From: Phytopseudomonas argentinensis
GTDB taxonomy: Bacteria; Pseudomonadota; Gammaproteobacteria; Pseudomonadales; Pseudomonadaceae
Direction: 5' to 3'
Length of the DNA stretch: 64,000 nt
Assembly (NCBI RefSeq): GCF_900113905.1
Contig: NZ_FORC01000006.1
Location: forward strand, 1 to 64,000
The position numbers and the translations under genes are program-made. The notes below the pieces were generated by a model, which worked only from the letters and a program-made list of their open reading frames with translations, ran no database searches and had not been told where the DNA came from. Below are positions 25,856-34,243 of the stretch, one piece after another; within the stretch, counting starts at the first letter, position 1, and each line of letters begins with the position of its first letter.

Positions 25856-25876
25856 TCCAGGGAAAAAGGAAATTCC

Positions 25877-26239
25877 ATGCTCACCAGCTTGCAACTCAAG
25901 ACCTTCATCCCGGCCCGGGACTACCCGCTCAGCCAGGCCTTCTACACCGCCCTGGGTTTCAAGGCGGCCTGGCAGACGGACGAGATGAGCTATTTCAGCC
26001 ACGGCGAGCACTGCGCCTTTCTGCTGCAGAATTTCTACGTGAAGGAGCAGGCCGAAAATTTCGTCATGCACCTGATGGTCGATGACGTGCAAGCCTGGTG
26101 GGCCCATGTGCAGGCAGAAAACATCGCCGAGCGCTTCGGCGTGCGCACCATCGCCCCCGAAGACCAGCCCTGGGGCATTCGCGAGTTCATCGTCTTCGAC
26201 CCCAGCGGCGTGCTGTGGCGGATCGGCCAGAACATCTGA
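25877..26239 (+). CDS. VOC-superfamily (glyoxalase-like) protein
   Basis: The 120-residue protein is a single vicinal-oxygen-chelate domain (LQLKTFIPARDYPLSQAFYTALGFKAAW ... GIREFIVFDPSGVLWRIGQNI). Metal-ligand positions found in glyoxalase I are only partly present, so an enzymatic or binding role cannot be assigned. It is probably cotranscribed with the flavoprotein gene and is followed by the intergenic repeat at 26256-26286. Confidence 0.85.
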   Translation: MLTSLQLKTFIPARDYPLSQAFYTALGFKAAWQTDEMSYFSHGEHCAFLLQNFYVKEQAENFVMHLMVDDVQAWWAHVQAENIAERFGVRTIAPEDQPWGIREFIVFDPSGVLWRIGQNI

Positions 26240-26255
26240 GCCTGGAATCGGCGAA

Positions 26256-26286
26256 GTAGCTTGGGTTGGGCAGAGCGATACCCAGG
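26256..26286 (+). repeat. 31-bp intergenic repeat, copy A
   Basis: This 31-bp element (begins GTAGCTTGGGTTG, ends CGATACCCAGG) lies between the convergent VOC and nudix genes. Its arms CTTGGGT / ACCCAGG form an imperfect hairpin. An inverted copy with 26 of 31 matching bases is at 28215-28245. Confidence 0.7.
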
Positions 26287-26306
26287 ATTGTGAAAAGGTA
26301 AGAGGC

Positions 26307-26756
26307 TTAAGCTGCGAGAGCTCGCGCCACCATCTCGGTCAGTCGCTCTGGCCAGATGGTCTCCTCGCTTAACGGCAGATCATCGAGCGTCCACCAGCGA
26401 TGCTCGGCAATGACCGCCCTCTCCTCAGTAGTCCAAAGCGAGTTGCATACCTCTTCGGTTGCAGCTCGAACGTAAAAGTAGTGCTCCAGCGCCTCGACCA
26501 CTTCGCCATCAGACATACGCATTTCAAACCGGCGAAAGCCTACCGGCTCGCCGAGCGATGGAGCCCGAATGCCCGTTTCTTCCAGCAGCTCGCGCAAGGC
26601 CGCAGAGGCGAAGGTTTCACCTTCTTCGACGGCACCGCCAGGCGTAGCCCAATAGCTGCTGCCGTTCAGCGCGCCGCTGGCGTGGGCAAACCTGAACAGC
26701 AGAATCCTGCGGGCTGGGCTGACAACCAACAATCGCGCTGACTTCCGCACTCGCAT
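26307..26756 (-). CDS. Nudix hydrolase
   Basis: The product (149 residues from ATG 26756) has the full Nudix box GGAVEEGETFASAALRELLEETGI, with the catalytic glutamates in RELLEETG. Nudix enzymes hydrolyse nucleoside diphosphate derivatives such as damaged dNTPs or dinucleotide polyphosphates. The frame extends to 26789, overlapping rhlE; I prefer 26756, seven bases after the rhlE stop at 26764. Downstream of rhlE on the same strand. Confidence 0.88.
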   Translation of the reverse strand: MRVRKSARLLVVSPARRILLFRFAHASGALNGSSYWATPGGAVEEGETFASAALRELLEETGIRAPSLGEPVGFRRFEMRMSDGEVVEALEHYFYVRAATEEVCNSLWTTEERAVIAEHRWWTLDDLPLSEETIWPERLTEMVARALAA

Positions 26757-26763
26757 CGCGGCT

Positions 26764-28092
26764 CTACCGTCCGCCCTTCGGCTTACCACCGAAACTCGGC
26801 ACCTTGCGAATGGCCTTGACCGGCGGCTCGGCCGGCTCGTCGCTTTCCATCCAGCGGCCCAGGCCGCCGGCCTTGCCGCCGCCGACCACCTTGGGCTTTT
26901 TCGGCTTCTTGGGTTTCTTCACCACCAGGCCGCCGGCGACCGTCTGTGGTACGCGGTGGTCGGGGATGAAGTCCGGTTCGTCGACGCGCGGCAGGATCTG
27001 CTGGATCAGCGCTTCGATGGCCGACAACAGTTGCACTTCGTCGGCGCAGACCAGCGACACCGCCTGGCCCGTGGCGCCGGCGCGGCCGGTGCGGCCGATA
27101 CGGTGCACGTAGTCTTCGGCGACGATGGGCAGGTCGAAGTTGACCACCAGCGGCAGGTCGTCGATATCCAGGCCGCGGGCAGCCACGTCGGTGGCGACCA
27201 GCACATCGACCTCGCCGGCCTTGAAGCGCTGCAGGGCGCGCAGTCGCGTGGGCTGCGGCTTGTCGCCATGGATCGAGTCGGCGCGGATGCCTTCGGCGAG
27301 CAGCGCCTGCTCCAGCTCATCGACCCCCTTGCGGGTCTTGGCGAACACCAGCACCTGGGACCACTTCTTGCTGCGGTACAGGTGCAGGAACAGCTCTGCC
27401 TTGCGCTTCTTGTCGACGGGAATCAGCCACTGCTTGACCGACTTGGCGGCGGCATTGCGCGGGCTGACTTCGATGCTCAGCGGGTCGCGCAGCATCTCCT
27501 TGGCCAGGCCGCGGATGGCCTCGGAAAAGGTCGCCGAGAACAGCAGGGTCTGGCGCCTTTTCGGCAGCGCGGCGAACAGGTCATCCAGCTCGCGGGCAAA
27601 GCCCAGGTCGAGCATGCGGTCGGCCTCGTCGAGCACCAGCACCTGCAACTGGGAAAACTTCACCGCGTTCTGGCGGTACAGGTCGAGCAGCCGGCCGGGG
27701 GTGGCGACCAGCACGTCGAGGCCCTTGCGCAGCTTCATCATCTGCGGGTTGATGCTCACCCCGCCATACACCGCATAGCTGCGCAGCGGCAGGAACTGCG
27801 AGTAGGTCTGCACGCTCTGCTGCACCTGTTCGGCCAGCTCGCGGGTCGGCACCAGTACCAGGGCGCGCACCGAATTGCTGGCCACCACCGGGCCTTCCAT
27901 CATCAGGCGCTGCAGGATCGGCAACGTGAAGGCGGCGGTCTTGCCGGTGCCGGTCTGCGCTGCGGCCATGATGTCGCGGCCCTTGATGATCGGGCCGATG
28001 GCCTGGGCCTGTACGGGCGTCGGGGTCTTGTAGTCGAGGCCGTCGAGGCAGCGCAGCAGGGGTTCGATCAGGCCGAGGGAAGCGAAGGTCAT
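26764..28092 (-). CDS. rhlE: DEAD-box RNA helicase, RhlE family
   Basis: The 442-residue ATP-dependent RNA helicase has the Q motif (TFASLGLIEPLL ... PTPVQAQAI), AQTGTGKT (I), PTRELAEQV (Ia), TPGRLLDL (Ib), DEAD (II), SAT (III) and HRIGRTGRAG (VI). The C-terminal tail is basic and rich in Lys, Gly and Pro (VVKKPKKPKKPKVV...), typical of RhlE-like proteins that work in ribosome assembly and mRNA decay. The start at 28092 (MTFASLGL) fits relatives; the alternative 28113 adds seven residues. Two RhlE-type paralogs often exist in pseudomonads; which one this is cannot be said. Confidence 0.93.
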   Translation of the reverse strand: MTFASLGLIEPLLRCLDGLDYKTPTPVQAQAIGPIIKGRDIMAAAQTGTGKTAAFTLPILQRLMMEGPVVASNSVRALVLVPTRELAEQVQQSVQTYSQFLPLRSYAVYGGVSINPQMMKLRKGLDVLVATPGRLLDLYRQNAVKFSQLQVLVLDEADRMLDLGFARELDDLFAALPKRRQTLLFSATFSEAIRGLAKEMLRDPLSIEVSPRNAAAKSVKQWLIPVDKKRKAELFLHLYRSKKWSQVLVFAKTRKGVDELEQALLAEGIRADSIHGDKPQPTRLRALQRFKAGEVDVLVATDVAARGLDIDDLPLVVNFDLPIVAEDYVHRIGRTGRAGATGQAVSLVCADEVQLLSAIEALIQQILPRVDEPDFIPDHRVPQTVAGGLVVKKPKKPKKPKVVGGGKAGGLGRWMESDEPAEPPVKAIRKVPSFGGKPKGGR

Positions 28093-28214
28093 GGCGGGCA
28101 ACGTGGTGGGCAATGGAGATGGCGCGCAGTTTAACGCGTCCTACGGGCTATCGCTCGGCCGTTGCAGCGCCAGGGATGTACACCTCCAGCGCAGCGACAC
28201 CCGGGAAATACAAA

Positions 28215-28245
28215 CCTGGGTATCGGTGCGCTCAACCCAGGCTAC
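28215..28245 (-). repeat. 31-bp intergenic repeat, copy B (inverted)
   Basis: The reverse complement of copy A with 26 of 31 bases identical. Its arms CCTGGGT (28215-28221) and ACCCAGG are a perfect 7-bp inverted repeat. It overlaps the stop codon of the exonuclease gene at 28242-28244 and is 123 bp upstream of the rhlE start. Confidence 0.7.
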
Positions 28246-28844
28246 GCGGCAGCGAGCAGCGCGCGCACCTTGGCGGCGGACATGCCCTGCAGCTGGCGCA
28301 GAAAATCGTGATCCACGGCGCTGCGCCCGTGCTGCTCGCGCAGCACCCTGCACAGGTGCAGGGTCAGGTTGGCAGCCATCTCCGCGTCAGCCAGCGCCCG
28401 GTGCGCCTTGCCGGTATCGGGCAGACACGCCCAGCGGTTGAGGTTGCCGAGTTTGTGGCTCGGTGCCCCCGGCAGCAGGCGACGCGACAGCAGCAGCGAG
28501 CAGGCGAAGTGCTGCACCCGGGCGCGACCGATCAGGCCCAGCTCGGCGTCCCAGAACTTCTGGTCGAAAGACGCGTTGTGCGCCAGCATCGGAATATCGC
28601 CGACGAACTCGGCAACCTCGTGCATCACCTCGGCAGCCGGCGGCGCGCTGCGCACCATGGCATTGCTGATGCCGGTCAGTTGCTCGATGAATGGCGGCAC
28701 CCAGGCGCCGCTGTTCATCAGGCTCTGATAACGGGCGGTGATCTGCCCGCCCTCGATGATTACCACGCCGATCTCGGTGGCGCGCGCCTGCTGGGCCGGC
28801 GACATGCCGGTGGTTTCGAAGTCGATGACAGCGATGGGTTTCAC
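28242..28844 (-). CDS. DnaQ-type 3'-5' exonuclease
   Basis: The 200-residue protein has the three DEDD motifs of the DnaQ family: Exo I DFETTG near residue 9, Exo II AHNASFD near residue 92, and Exo III HRALADAEM near residue 148, the His in the HxAxxD order giving the DEDDh subclass. It is short, with no polymerase-binding extension, so it is a stand-alone nuclease (compare RNase T, ExoX), not the Pol III epsilon subunit. It is followed at 28215 by the 31-bp repeat and preceded by the NYN gene eight bases away. Confidence 0.88.
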   Translation of the reverse strand: MKPIAVIDFETTGMSPAQQARATEIGVVIIEGGQITARYQSLMNSGAWVPPFIEQLTGISNAMVRSAPPAAEVMHEVAEFVGDIPMLAHNASFDQKFWDAELGLIGRARVQHFACSLLLSRRLLPGAPSHKLGNLNRWACLPDTGKAHRALADAEMAANLTLHLCRVLREQHGRSAVDHDFLRQLQGMSAAKVRALLAAA

Positions 28845-28852
28845 GTAAAGCC

Positions 28853-29332
28853 TCAGTGTTTGAGCAACAGATGCCCCTCGATGGGCACGTAACGACTGGC
28901 CGCGCGCACCAGCGACTGCGCGGTAAGCCCGGGAACGCCATAGGCCACGGTCTCCACGCCATGGCGCTGGCGAATACGTTCGAGCAGCAGGTCGAAATCA
29001 CCATCCCCCGAGGCCAGCACCACGCTGTCGACGTCGGCCGCGGCGTCCATCACGTCGATGGTGATGCCTACGTCCCAGTCGCCCTTGGCCGAGCCGTCGC
29101 TGCGCTGGATGTAGGGCTTGAGCTTCACGGTGAAGCCCAGGTTGCGCAGGATCTGCTGGAACTGCTGCTGCTTGGGATCACCGCGGTCGATTGCATAGGC
29201 GTAAGCCGCAACGATCTCGCCGCCCGCGGCCAGCTCGTTCCACAACGCCGTGTAGTTGAAGTGGCAGCCATAGGCCTGGCGCACGGTGTAGTAGAGATTC
29301 TGTACGTCGGCGAACACGGCAATTTTCTTCAC
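28853..29332 (-). CDS. NYN-domain (LabA/DUF88-like) protein
   Basis: The 159-residue protein has the PIN-like NYN fold: acidic motifs at IAVFADVQNLYY (Asp9, Asn12) and VVLASGDGDFDLLLERI near residue 105, which usually coordinate metal for RNA cleavage. LabA/LimA-type proteins include RNA-processing enzymes, but this one has no proven function. It lies eight bases upstream of the DnaQ-type gene on the same strand, so the two nucleases are probably in one operon. Confidence 0.88.
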   Translation of the reverse strand: MKKIAVFADVQNLYYTVRQAYGCHFNYTALWNELAAGGEIVAAYAYAIDRGDPKQQQFQQILRNLGFTVKLKPYIQRSDGSAKGDWDVGITIDVMDAAADVDSVVLASGDGDFDLLLERIRQRHGVETVAYGVPGLTAQSLVRAASRYVPIEGHLLLKH

Positions 29333-29497
29333 CGGACATCCTCACAAGGGCTCGCGCGGGTTGCACGGGCAGCCAGTATGCCAGTGCGGCCCCCTCCAGG
29401 TCGAAGGCAGCGCCACAGCGGCGACGAACGTCATCGCTGGTGGCGGGCCGGCCGCGCTCGTATCATGGCAGCCTGTTTTTTCTGGCCGTGACCGTTC

Positions 29498-30157
29498 ATG
29501 AATCCCCTCGACGCCCTGCGTGACGCCTGGTTCTTCTTCCGGCAAAACCTGTTGCAGATCCTCTTGCTGTGCCTGCCCTTGCTGCTGCTCGAAGCCTTCG
29601 TGAGCCTGCAGCTCGAAGGGCAGGTCGCGGCCGCCAAGGTGCCGCTCTATCAGGTGCTGCTGGGCCTGTTCTTCTATCCGCTGTACAGCGCGGCGCTGAT
29701 CCTGTTCATCGACGCCCGCAGCCGTGGCGAGCAACCCGGCAAGGGCGCGCTGCTGGCCATGAGCCTGAGCCTGTGGCCGCGCTTCGTGCTGCTCGCAGGC
29801 ATCGGCACCCTGGCAATCATGCTCGGCATCTCGCTGTTCATCCTGCCCGGCTTGTGGCTGATGGTAAGGCTGGTGTTCGCCGACTACCTGCTGGTGCTGC
29901 GCGGCCTGTCGCCGCTGCAGGCGCTGCACCAGAGCCTGCAGCTGACCCAAGGACACTTCTGGCCGATCTTCACCTGCGTGATGCTGGTGATGGTGCCGCC
30001 ATGGCTGGCCGGCTTCTGGGCCGCCGATATCGCCAGCGAGCCGGCCGGGCGTCTGTTGCTGGACGTGCTGTTCGGCCTTTGCCAGCTGTTCACCACCGTT
30101 GTGGTGTTTCGCCTGTACATGCTGCGCGCGGACGACAATACCGATTCTCTTGCGTAA
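29498..30157 (+). CDS. YciC-family inner membrane protein
   Basis: The 219-residue hydrophobic protein has about six membrane helices (for example ILLLCLPLLLLEAFV and VLLGLFFYPLYSAALILFI). The amphipathic start MNPLDALRDAWFFFRQN and the later GLWLMVRLVFADYLLVLRGLSPLQALHQS fit the YciC/UPF0259 family of enterics. No role is known. Start is ATG 29498. It ends 37 bases before the GTG start of the LacI regulator, which is probably separately promoted. Confidence 0.82.
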   Translation: MNPLDALRDAWFFFRQNLLQILLLCLPLLLLEAFVSLQLEGQVAAAKVPLYQVLLGLFFYPLYSAALILFIDARSRGEQPGKGALLAMSLSLWPRFVLLAGIGTLAIMLGISLFILPGLWLMVRLVFADYLLVLRGLSPLQALHQSLQLTQGHFWPIFTCVMLVMVPPWLAGFWAADIASEPAGRLLLDVLFGLCQLFTTVVVFRLYMLRADDNTDSLA

Positions 30158-30194
30158 CCTTCGGTCATTTACCTATCCCCATCGAGACGAGCCC

Positions 30195-31241
30195 GTGGCA
30201 AGAAAATCGCGCAGAGAGCTGGCCAAGGATCGCGGTGACCTGACCGAGCTACCGGTAACGGTCAAGGATGTGGCGCTCAAGGCCGGCGTATCGCCGATCA
30301 CCGTATCGCGGGCCATCCAGCGCCCGGAACTGGTCAGCGACGCCACCCGCGAGCACGTGCTGGCAGTGGTGCGCGCCATGGGCTACGTGCCCAACCTGAT
30401 GGCCGGCGCCCTGGCCACCAGCAAGAGTCGCCTGGTGGCCATCGTACTGCCGACCATCGCCAACTCGATCTACGCCAGCGTGGTACAGGCGATCATGGAC
30501 CGCCTCGCCGAAGCCGGCTACCACACCCTGGTCGGCCCCAGCGGTTACACCCCCGAACATGAAGAAGCCCTGCTGGCCACCATCCTCGGCCGCCGCCCGG
30601 ACGGCATCGTGCTGACCGGCACCTTTCATACCCAGGCCAGCCGCGAGCGGTTGGCCTCGGCGGGCATCCCGATGGTCGAGGCCTGGGATCTGAGCGATGA
30701 CGGCCTGGATATGCAGGTGGGGTTTTCCCACGAACAGGTTGGCACCGCCGTGGCCGAGCACTTCTTCGCCAAGGGCTACCGCCGCTGGGCGGTGATTGGC
30801 GTCGACGATCCCCGCGCGCTGCGCCGCTGTAATGCGGTGATCCAGCGCCTCGATACGCTCGGTGCGGATGCCGTGGCTGTGCAGACGCTGCCGTTGCCGG
30901 CGACCTGGGAGGTCGGCCGCAAGGGCCTGGCCAACCTGCTCGATAACGGCGAGCAACCCGACTTCATCTTCTGCAGCTCGGACACCGTCGCCTTTGGCGT
31001 GCTGGCCGAAGCCACCACCCGCGGCCTGAACGTGCCGGATGATCTCGCCGTGCTGGGCTTTGGCGACACCCTCAACGGCCAGTTCGCCAACCCGGCGCTG
31101 TCCACGGTCAGCGTCAATGCCACCGAGATGGGCCAGCAAGTGGCCGAAGCGCTGCTGCGCCGCTTCGCGGGTCAGAAGGCCAAGGCGAGTGTGGATACCG
31201 GGTTTTCCATTATCGAGCGTGGCAGCACTGCTCGATCCTGA
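30195..31241 (+). CDS. LacI/GntR-type repressor, probable regulator of the glucarate gene
   Basis: The 348-residue protein has the LacI HTH (LPVTVKDVALKAGVSPITVSRAIQ, near residues 20-42) and a sugar-binding periplasmic-like C-terminal domain of the GntR type (TFHTQASRERL; VIGVDDPRALRR). The start is GTG 30195, giving MARKSRRELAKD; upstream in-frame codons to 30099 lie inside the YciC-like gene. The downstream gudD gene, with two identical LacI-type palindromes in its promoter, makes it the likely repressor responding to glucarate or a pathway intermediate. Confidence 0.9.
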   Translation: MARKSRRELAKDRGDLTELPVTVKDVALKAGVSPITVSRAIQRPELVSDATREHVLAVVRAMGYVPNLMAGALATSKSRLVAIVLPTIANSIYASVVQAIMDRLAEAGYHTLVGPSGYTPEHEEALLATILGRRPDGIVLTGTFHTQASRERLASAGIPMVEAWDLSDDGLDMQVGFSHEQVGTAVAEHFFAKGYRRWAVIGVDDPRALRRCNAVIQRLDTLGADAVAVQTLPLPATWEVGRKGLANLLDNGEQPDFIFCSSDTVAFGVLAEATTRGLNVPDDLAVLGFGDTLNGQFANPALSTVSVNATEMGQQVAEALLRRFAGQKAKASVDTGFSIIERGSTARS

Positions 31242-31257
31242 GCCCTACAATCTAATT

Positions 31258-31296
31258 GTGGGAGCGGGCGTGGACGCCTAGTCCACGCCCGCGAAT
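31258..31296 (+). repeat. REP-like palindrome 1
   Basis: Starts GTGGGAGCGGGC and forms a perfect 11-bp stem CGGGCGTGGAC (31265-31275) / GTCCACGCCCG (31281-31291), loop GCCTA, followed by CGAA. This resembles the GTGGGAGCGGGC...GCCCGCGAA repetitive extragenic palindromes of pseudomonads. Confidence 0.7.
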
Positions 31297-31374
31297 GCGT
31301 TGCGGACCTCCATACCCCTTTGATGGGTTGCACCTACGCCGCCCGCCCCATCCTACGTACTGATTCCTGCCCTT

Positions 31375-31405
31375 CCATCGCGGGAGCGGGCCATGCCCGC
31401 GAAGC
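31375..31405 (+). repeat. REP-like palindrome 2
   Basis: TCGCGGG (31378-31384) and CCCGCGA (31396-31402) enclose an 11-base loop containing AGCGGGCC. It shares the GGGAGCGGGC...GCCCGCGAA core with palindrome 1. Confidence 0.65.
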
Positions 31406-31557
31406 CGTACGCCATGGCGCGCTCCCACGTCAGCTCCATGACCATTGAATGGGTCGGGCCGCGCAGAGCGGCATGTTGATGGTTGCCCCCCCGCAGTCCG
31501 CCCTACCCATGGCCGCGGCCGCAGCCGCAGCCACCGAGCCGCAAATTTCGCTTGAAT

Positions 31558-31591
31558 GATAACGTTATCTGCATATGATGATAACGTTATC
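31558..31591. promoter_or_regulatory. Tandem LacI-type operators upstream of gudD
   Basis: Two copies of the perfect palindrome GATAACGTTATC (31558-31569 and 31580-31591), centres 22 bp apart, i.e. two helical turns. Each extends to ATGATAACGTTATC. They sit between the regulator at 30195 and gudD (ATG 31658). The symmetry and CG centre fit LacI-family operators. Confidence 0.75.
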
Positions 31592-31657
31592 TTACGGTGC
31601 TGCCCGGCGAGGCGGCCAGACCAACCGCAACGCCGGCAACGGCACAGGAACCACGCG

Positions 31658-33004
31658 ATGAACAATAACAACACCCATGCAGGTACCCCGCTTATCACCG
31701 CCCTTGAGGTCATCCCGGTGGCCGGCCATGACAGCCTGCTGCTCAACCTCAGCGGCGGCCATGCGCCCTTCTTCACCCGTAACCTGCTGATCCTGCGTGA
31801 CAACGCCGGCCATGTCGGCGTTGGTGAGGTACCGGGCGGCGAAGCCATCCGCCAGACCCTGGAAGACGCCCGCCAGTTGCTGGTCGGCCAGCCCATCGGC
31901 CATTATCAAAAGCTGCTCGGCCAGGTACGCCAGGCCTTCGCCGACCGCGACGCCGGCGGCCGTGGCCTGCAGACCTTCGACCTGCGCATCACCATCCACG
32001 CCGTCACCGCCGTCGAGGCCGCCTTGCTCGACCTGCTCGGCCAATACCTGGACGTGCCGGTGGCCGCCCTGCTCGGCGAAGGCCAGCAGCGTAATGCCGT
32101 GGAAATGCTCGGCTACCTGTTCTACATCGGTGATCGCAAGAAAACCGACCTGCCCTATCGCCAGGAAGCCGATGCCGACAACGCCTGGTTCCAGGTGCGT
32201 AACGAAGAAGCACTGGACGCCAGGGGCGTGGTGCGCCTTGCCGAAGCCGCCTATGAGCGTTACGGCTTCAAGGATTTCAAACTCAAGGGCGGCGTGCTGC
32301 GCGGCGACGAGGAAATCGAAGCGGTCACCGCCCTGGCCGAGCGCTTCCCGGAGGCGCGAATCACGCTGGACCCGAACGGCGCCTGGTCACTGCAGGAAGC
32401 CATCCGCCTGTGCCGCGACCAGCACCATGTGCTCGCCTATGCCGAAGATCCCTGTGGCGCCGAGAACGGCTATTCCGGCCGTGAGGTGATGGCCGAGTTC
32501 CGCCGTGCCACCGGCCTGCCGACCGCCACCAACATGATCGCCACCGACTGGCGGCAGATGGGCCATGCGATCCAGCTGCAATCGGTGGACATCCCCCTGG
32601 CCGACCCGCACTTCTGGACCATGCAGGGTTCGGTGCGCGTGGCGCAGATGTGCAACGACTGGGGCCTGACCTGGGGCTCGCACTCGAACAACCACTTCGA
32701 CGTGTCCCTGGCCATGTTCACCCATGTGGCAGCGGCCGCGCCGGGCAAGATCACCGCCATCGATACCCACTGGATCTGGCAGGACGGCCAGCACCTCACC
32801 AAGGAGCCGCTGCGTATCGAAGGCGGCCTGGTGCAGGTGCCGAAAAAGCCCGGCCTCGGCGTGGAGCTGGATATGGACGCCGTGGCCAAGGCCCACGAGT
32901 GCTACAAGGGCATGGGCCTCGGCGCGCGCAACGACGCGGTGGCCATGCAGTACCTGATCAGCGGCTGGACCTTCGATAACAAGAAGCCTTGCCTGGTGCG
33001 CTGA
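31658..33004 (+). CDS. gudD: Glucarate dehydratase
   Basis: The enolase-superfamily enzyme dehydrates D-glucarate (or L-idarate) to 5-keto-4-deoxyglucarate. Visible features in the 448-residue protein are FKDFKLKGG (catalytic Lys), LDPNGAW (Asp ligand), AYAEDPCG (Glu ligand), and SHSNNHFD (catalytic His near residue 345). The start ATG 31658 is preceded by GGAACC; the open frame reaches 31556 within the operators. No glucarate transporter or downstream dehydratase gene is adjacent, unlike typical gud/gar clusters. Confidence 0.94.
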   Translation: MNNNNTHAGTPLITALEVIPVAGHDSLLLNLSGGHAPFFTRNLLILRDNAGHVGVGEVPGGEAIRQTLEDARQLLVGQPIGHYQKLLGQVRQAFADRDAGGRGLQTFDLRITIHAVTAVEAALLDLLGQYLDVPVAALLGEGQQRNAVEMLGYLFYIGDRKKTDLPYRQEADADNAWFQVRNEEALDARGVVRLAEAAYERYGFKDFKLKGGVLRGDEEIEAVTALAERFPEARITLDPNGAWSLQEAIRLCRDQHHVLAYAEDPCGAENGYSGREVMAEFRRATGLPTATNMIATDWRQMGHAIQLQSVDIPLADPHFWTMQGSVRVAQMCNDWGLTWGSHSNNHFDVSLAMFTHVAAAAPGKITAIDTHWIWQDGQHLTKEPLRIEGGLVQVPKKPGLGVELDMDAVAKAHECYKGMGLGARNDAVAMQYLISGWTFDNKKPCLVR

Positions 33005-33080
33005 GCGCGTTCCAGAGGCGGTCATTTGGTGGGCTAGAGCGGATCGCCGCGCGGCCACCCCACGACTGAATGCCAAACTC

Positions 33081-33143
33081 TGTGGGAGGGCGCCATGCGC
33101 CCGATTCGCGGGCATGGGCTAGGCGCCCCTGCCCGCTCCCGCA
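33081..33143 (+). repeat. REP-like palindrome 3
   Basis: TGTGGGAG (33081-33088) pairs with CTCCCGCA (33136-33143), and inside are the perfect arms GGGCGC (33088-33093) / GCGCCC (33097-33102). It lies between gudD and the convergent LysR gene. Confidence 0.65.
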
Positions 33144-33196
33144 GTTAGGTGCCCGGGCTATATGCCAGGTTCGCTATCCCTGGCCGCCGGGGCAGC

Positions 33197-34078
33197 CTAG
33201 CTGTGATTCAACTGTGCCTTGAGACGGTCGCGGAAGCTCTGGATAAGCGGTTCGCGTGAGCGGCCGCGGCGCAGCGCCAGGGTAAAGGGCGCCTGGTAGC
33301 CGAAGGTGGTGGGTAGCAGCACTTTCAGACGCTTCTGCTCCGCCCATTGCTGGGCGTAATGCTCGGGCAGATAGCCGATATAGGCGCCGGACAGCACCAG
33401 AATCAGCTGCGCCTCCATCGACTCCACCGTCGCTGCGCTGTGCTTGAAGCCGTGGCGCGCCAGCTCGGCCTGGCTCCAGTAGCCGCGGCCAACCATGCGC
33501 TGCTGGGTGATCACCTCCGCCGGAATCTGCCGCTGGGTATACAGCGGATGCCGGTCGCTGCAGTACAGCCAGTGCTGCTCGCGGTACAGCGCCTGGTAGA
33601 TCAGGCCGTTGGTGCGCACCGAGAAAGCGCCGATGGCCAGGTCCAGGCGATTTTCCAGCACGCCCAGTTGCAACTCGGCCGGGCTGAGCACCGCCAGGTG
33701 CAGGTGCACGGCTGGGTGTTCCTCACTGTAAGCGCCGATCACCTCGGCCAGCGGCAGGGCCGGGTCGCTGACGGTGGAGTCCAGCACACCCAGGTTCAGG
33801 GTGCCGCGCAGCTCGCCCTTGAGCGCCGCCGAATAACGCTCGAAACCCTCCAGCTCGGCTAGCAGCCGCAGCGCCTCCTGATGGAACAGCTCGCCCTTGC
33901 TGGTCAGGCTGAAACCGCCGCGCCCGCGATGGCAGAGCACGAAACCAAGCTGCGCCTCCAGCTGGCTCATATAGGTGCTGATCGCCGAAGTGGACAGGTT
34001 CAGCTCCTGCTGCGCGGCGGCGAAACCCTGGTGGCGCACCACGCAGGCGAACAGGCGCAGCAACTTGAGATCAGGCAT
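33197..34078 (-). CDS. gbuR: LysR-type regulator divergent from gbuA
   Basis: The 293-residue protein has a LysR N-terminal HTH (MPDLKLLRLFACVVRHQGFAAAQQELNLSTSAISTYMSQLEAQ) and the effector-binding domain. It is divergent from the guanidinobutyrase gene, exactly as gbuR is in P. aeruginosa, where it activates gbuA in response to 4-guanidinobutyrate. The name is therefore by position and family. There are 165 bases between the two starts. Confidence 0.87.
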   Translation of the reverse strand: MPDLKLLRLFACVVRHQGFAAAQQELNLSTSAISTYMSQLEAQLGFVLCHRGRGGFSLTSKGELFHQEALRLLAELEGFERYSAALKGELRGTLNLGVLDSTVSDPALPLAEVIGAYSEEHPAVHLHLAVLSPAELQLGVLENRLDLAIGAFSVRTNGLIYQALYREQHWLYCSDRHPLYTQRQIPAEVITQQRMVGRGYWSQAELARHGFKHSAATVESMEAQLILVLSGAYIGYLPEHYAQQWAEQKRLKVLLPTTFGYQAPFTLALRRGRSREPLIQSFRDRLKAQLNHS

Positions 34079-34243
34079 CGATTCTCCGTTTCACAGACAG
34101 TGACATTGACGGGCCGGATACATGCTAAAGCTTGCCGTTTAGTTTAGAAATTTCTGAACTGATTATTTACCGTGCAGGATTCTTCCCGCCGCCAACCCTC
34201 ACCAGAATCGGGCCACGACAACCACAAGAACTGCGAGGCCCCC

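Larger units (their letters stand above)
31242..31657. other. Intergenic region between LacI regulator and gudD
   Basis: This 416-base non-coding stretch contains REP-like hairpins at 31258-31296 and 31375-31405, and tandem operators at 31558-31591. The remaining bases show no gene. Confidence 0.7.
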
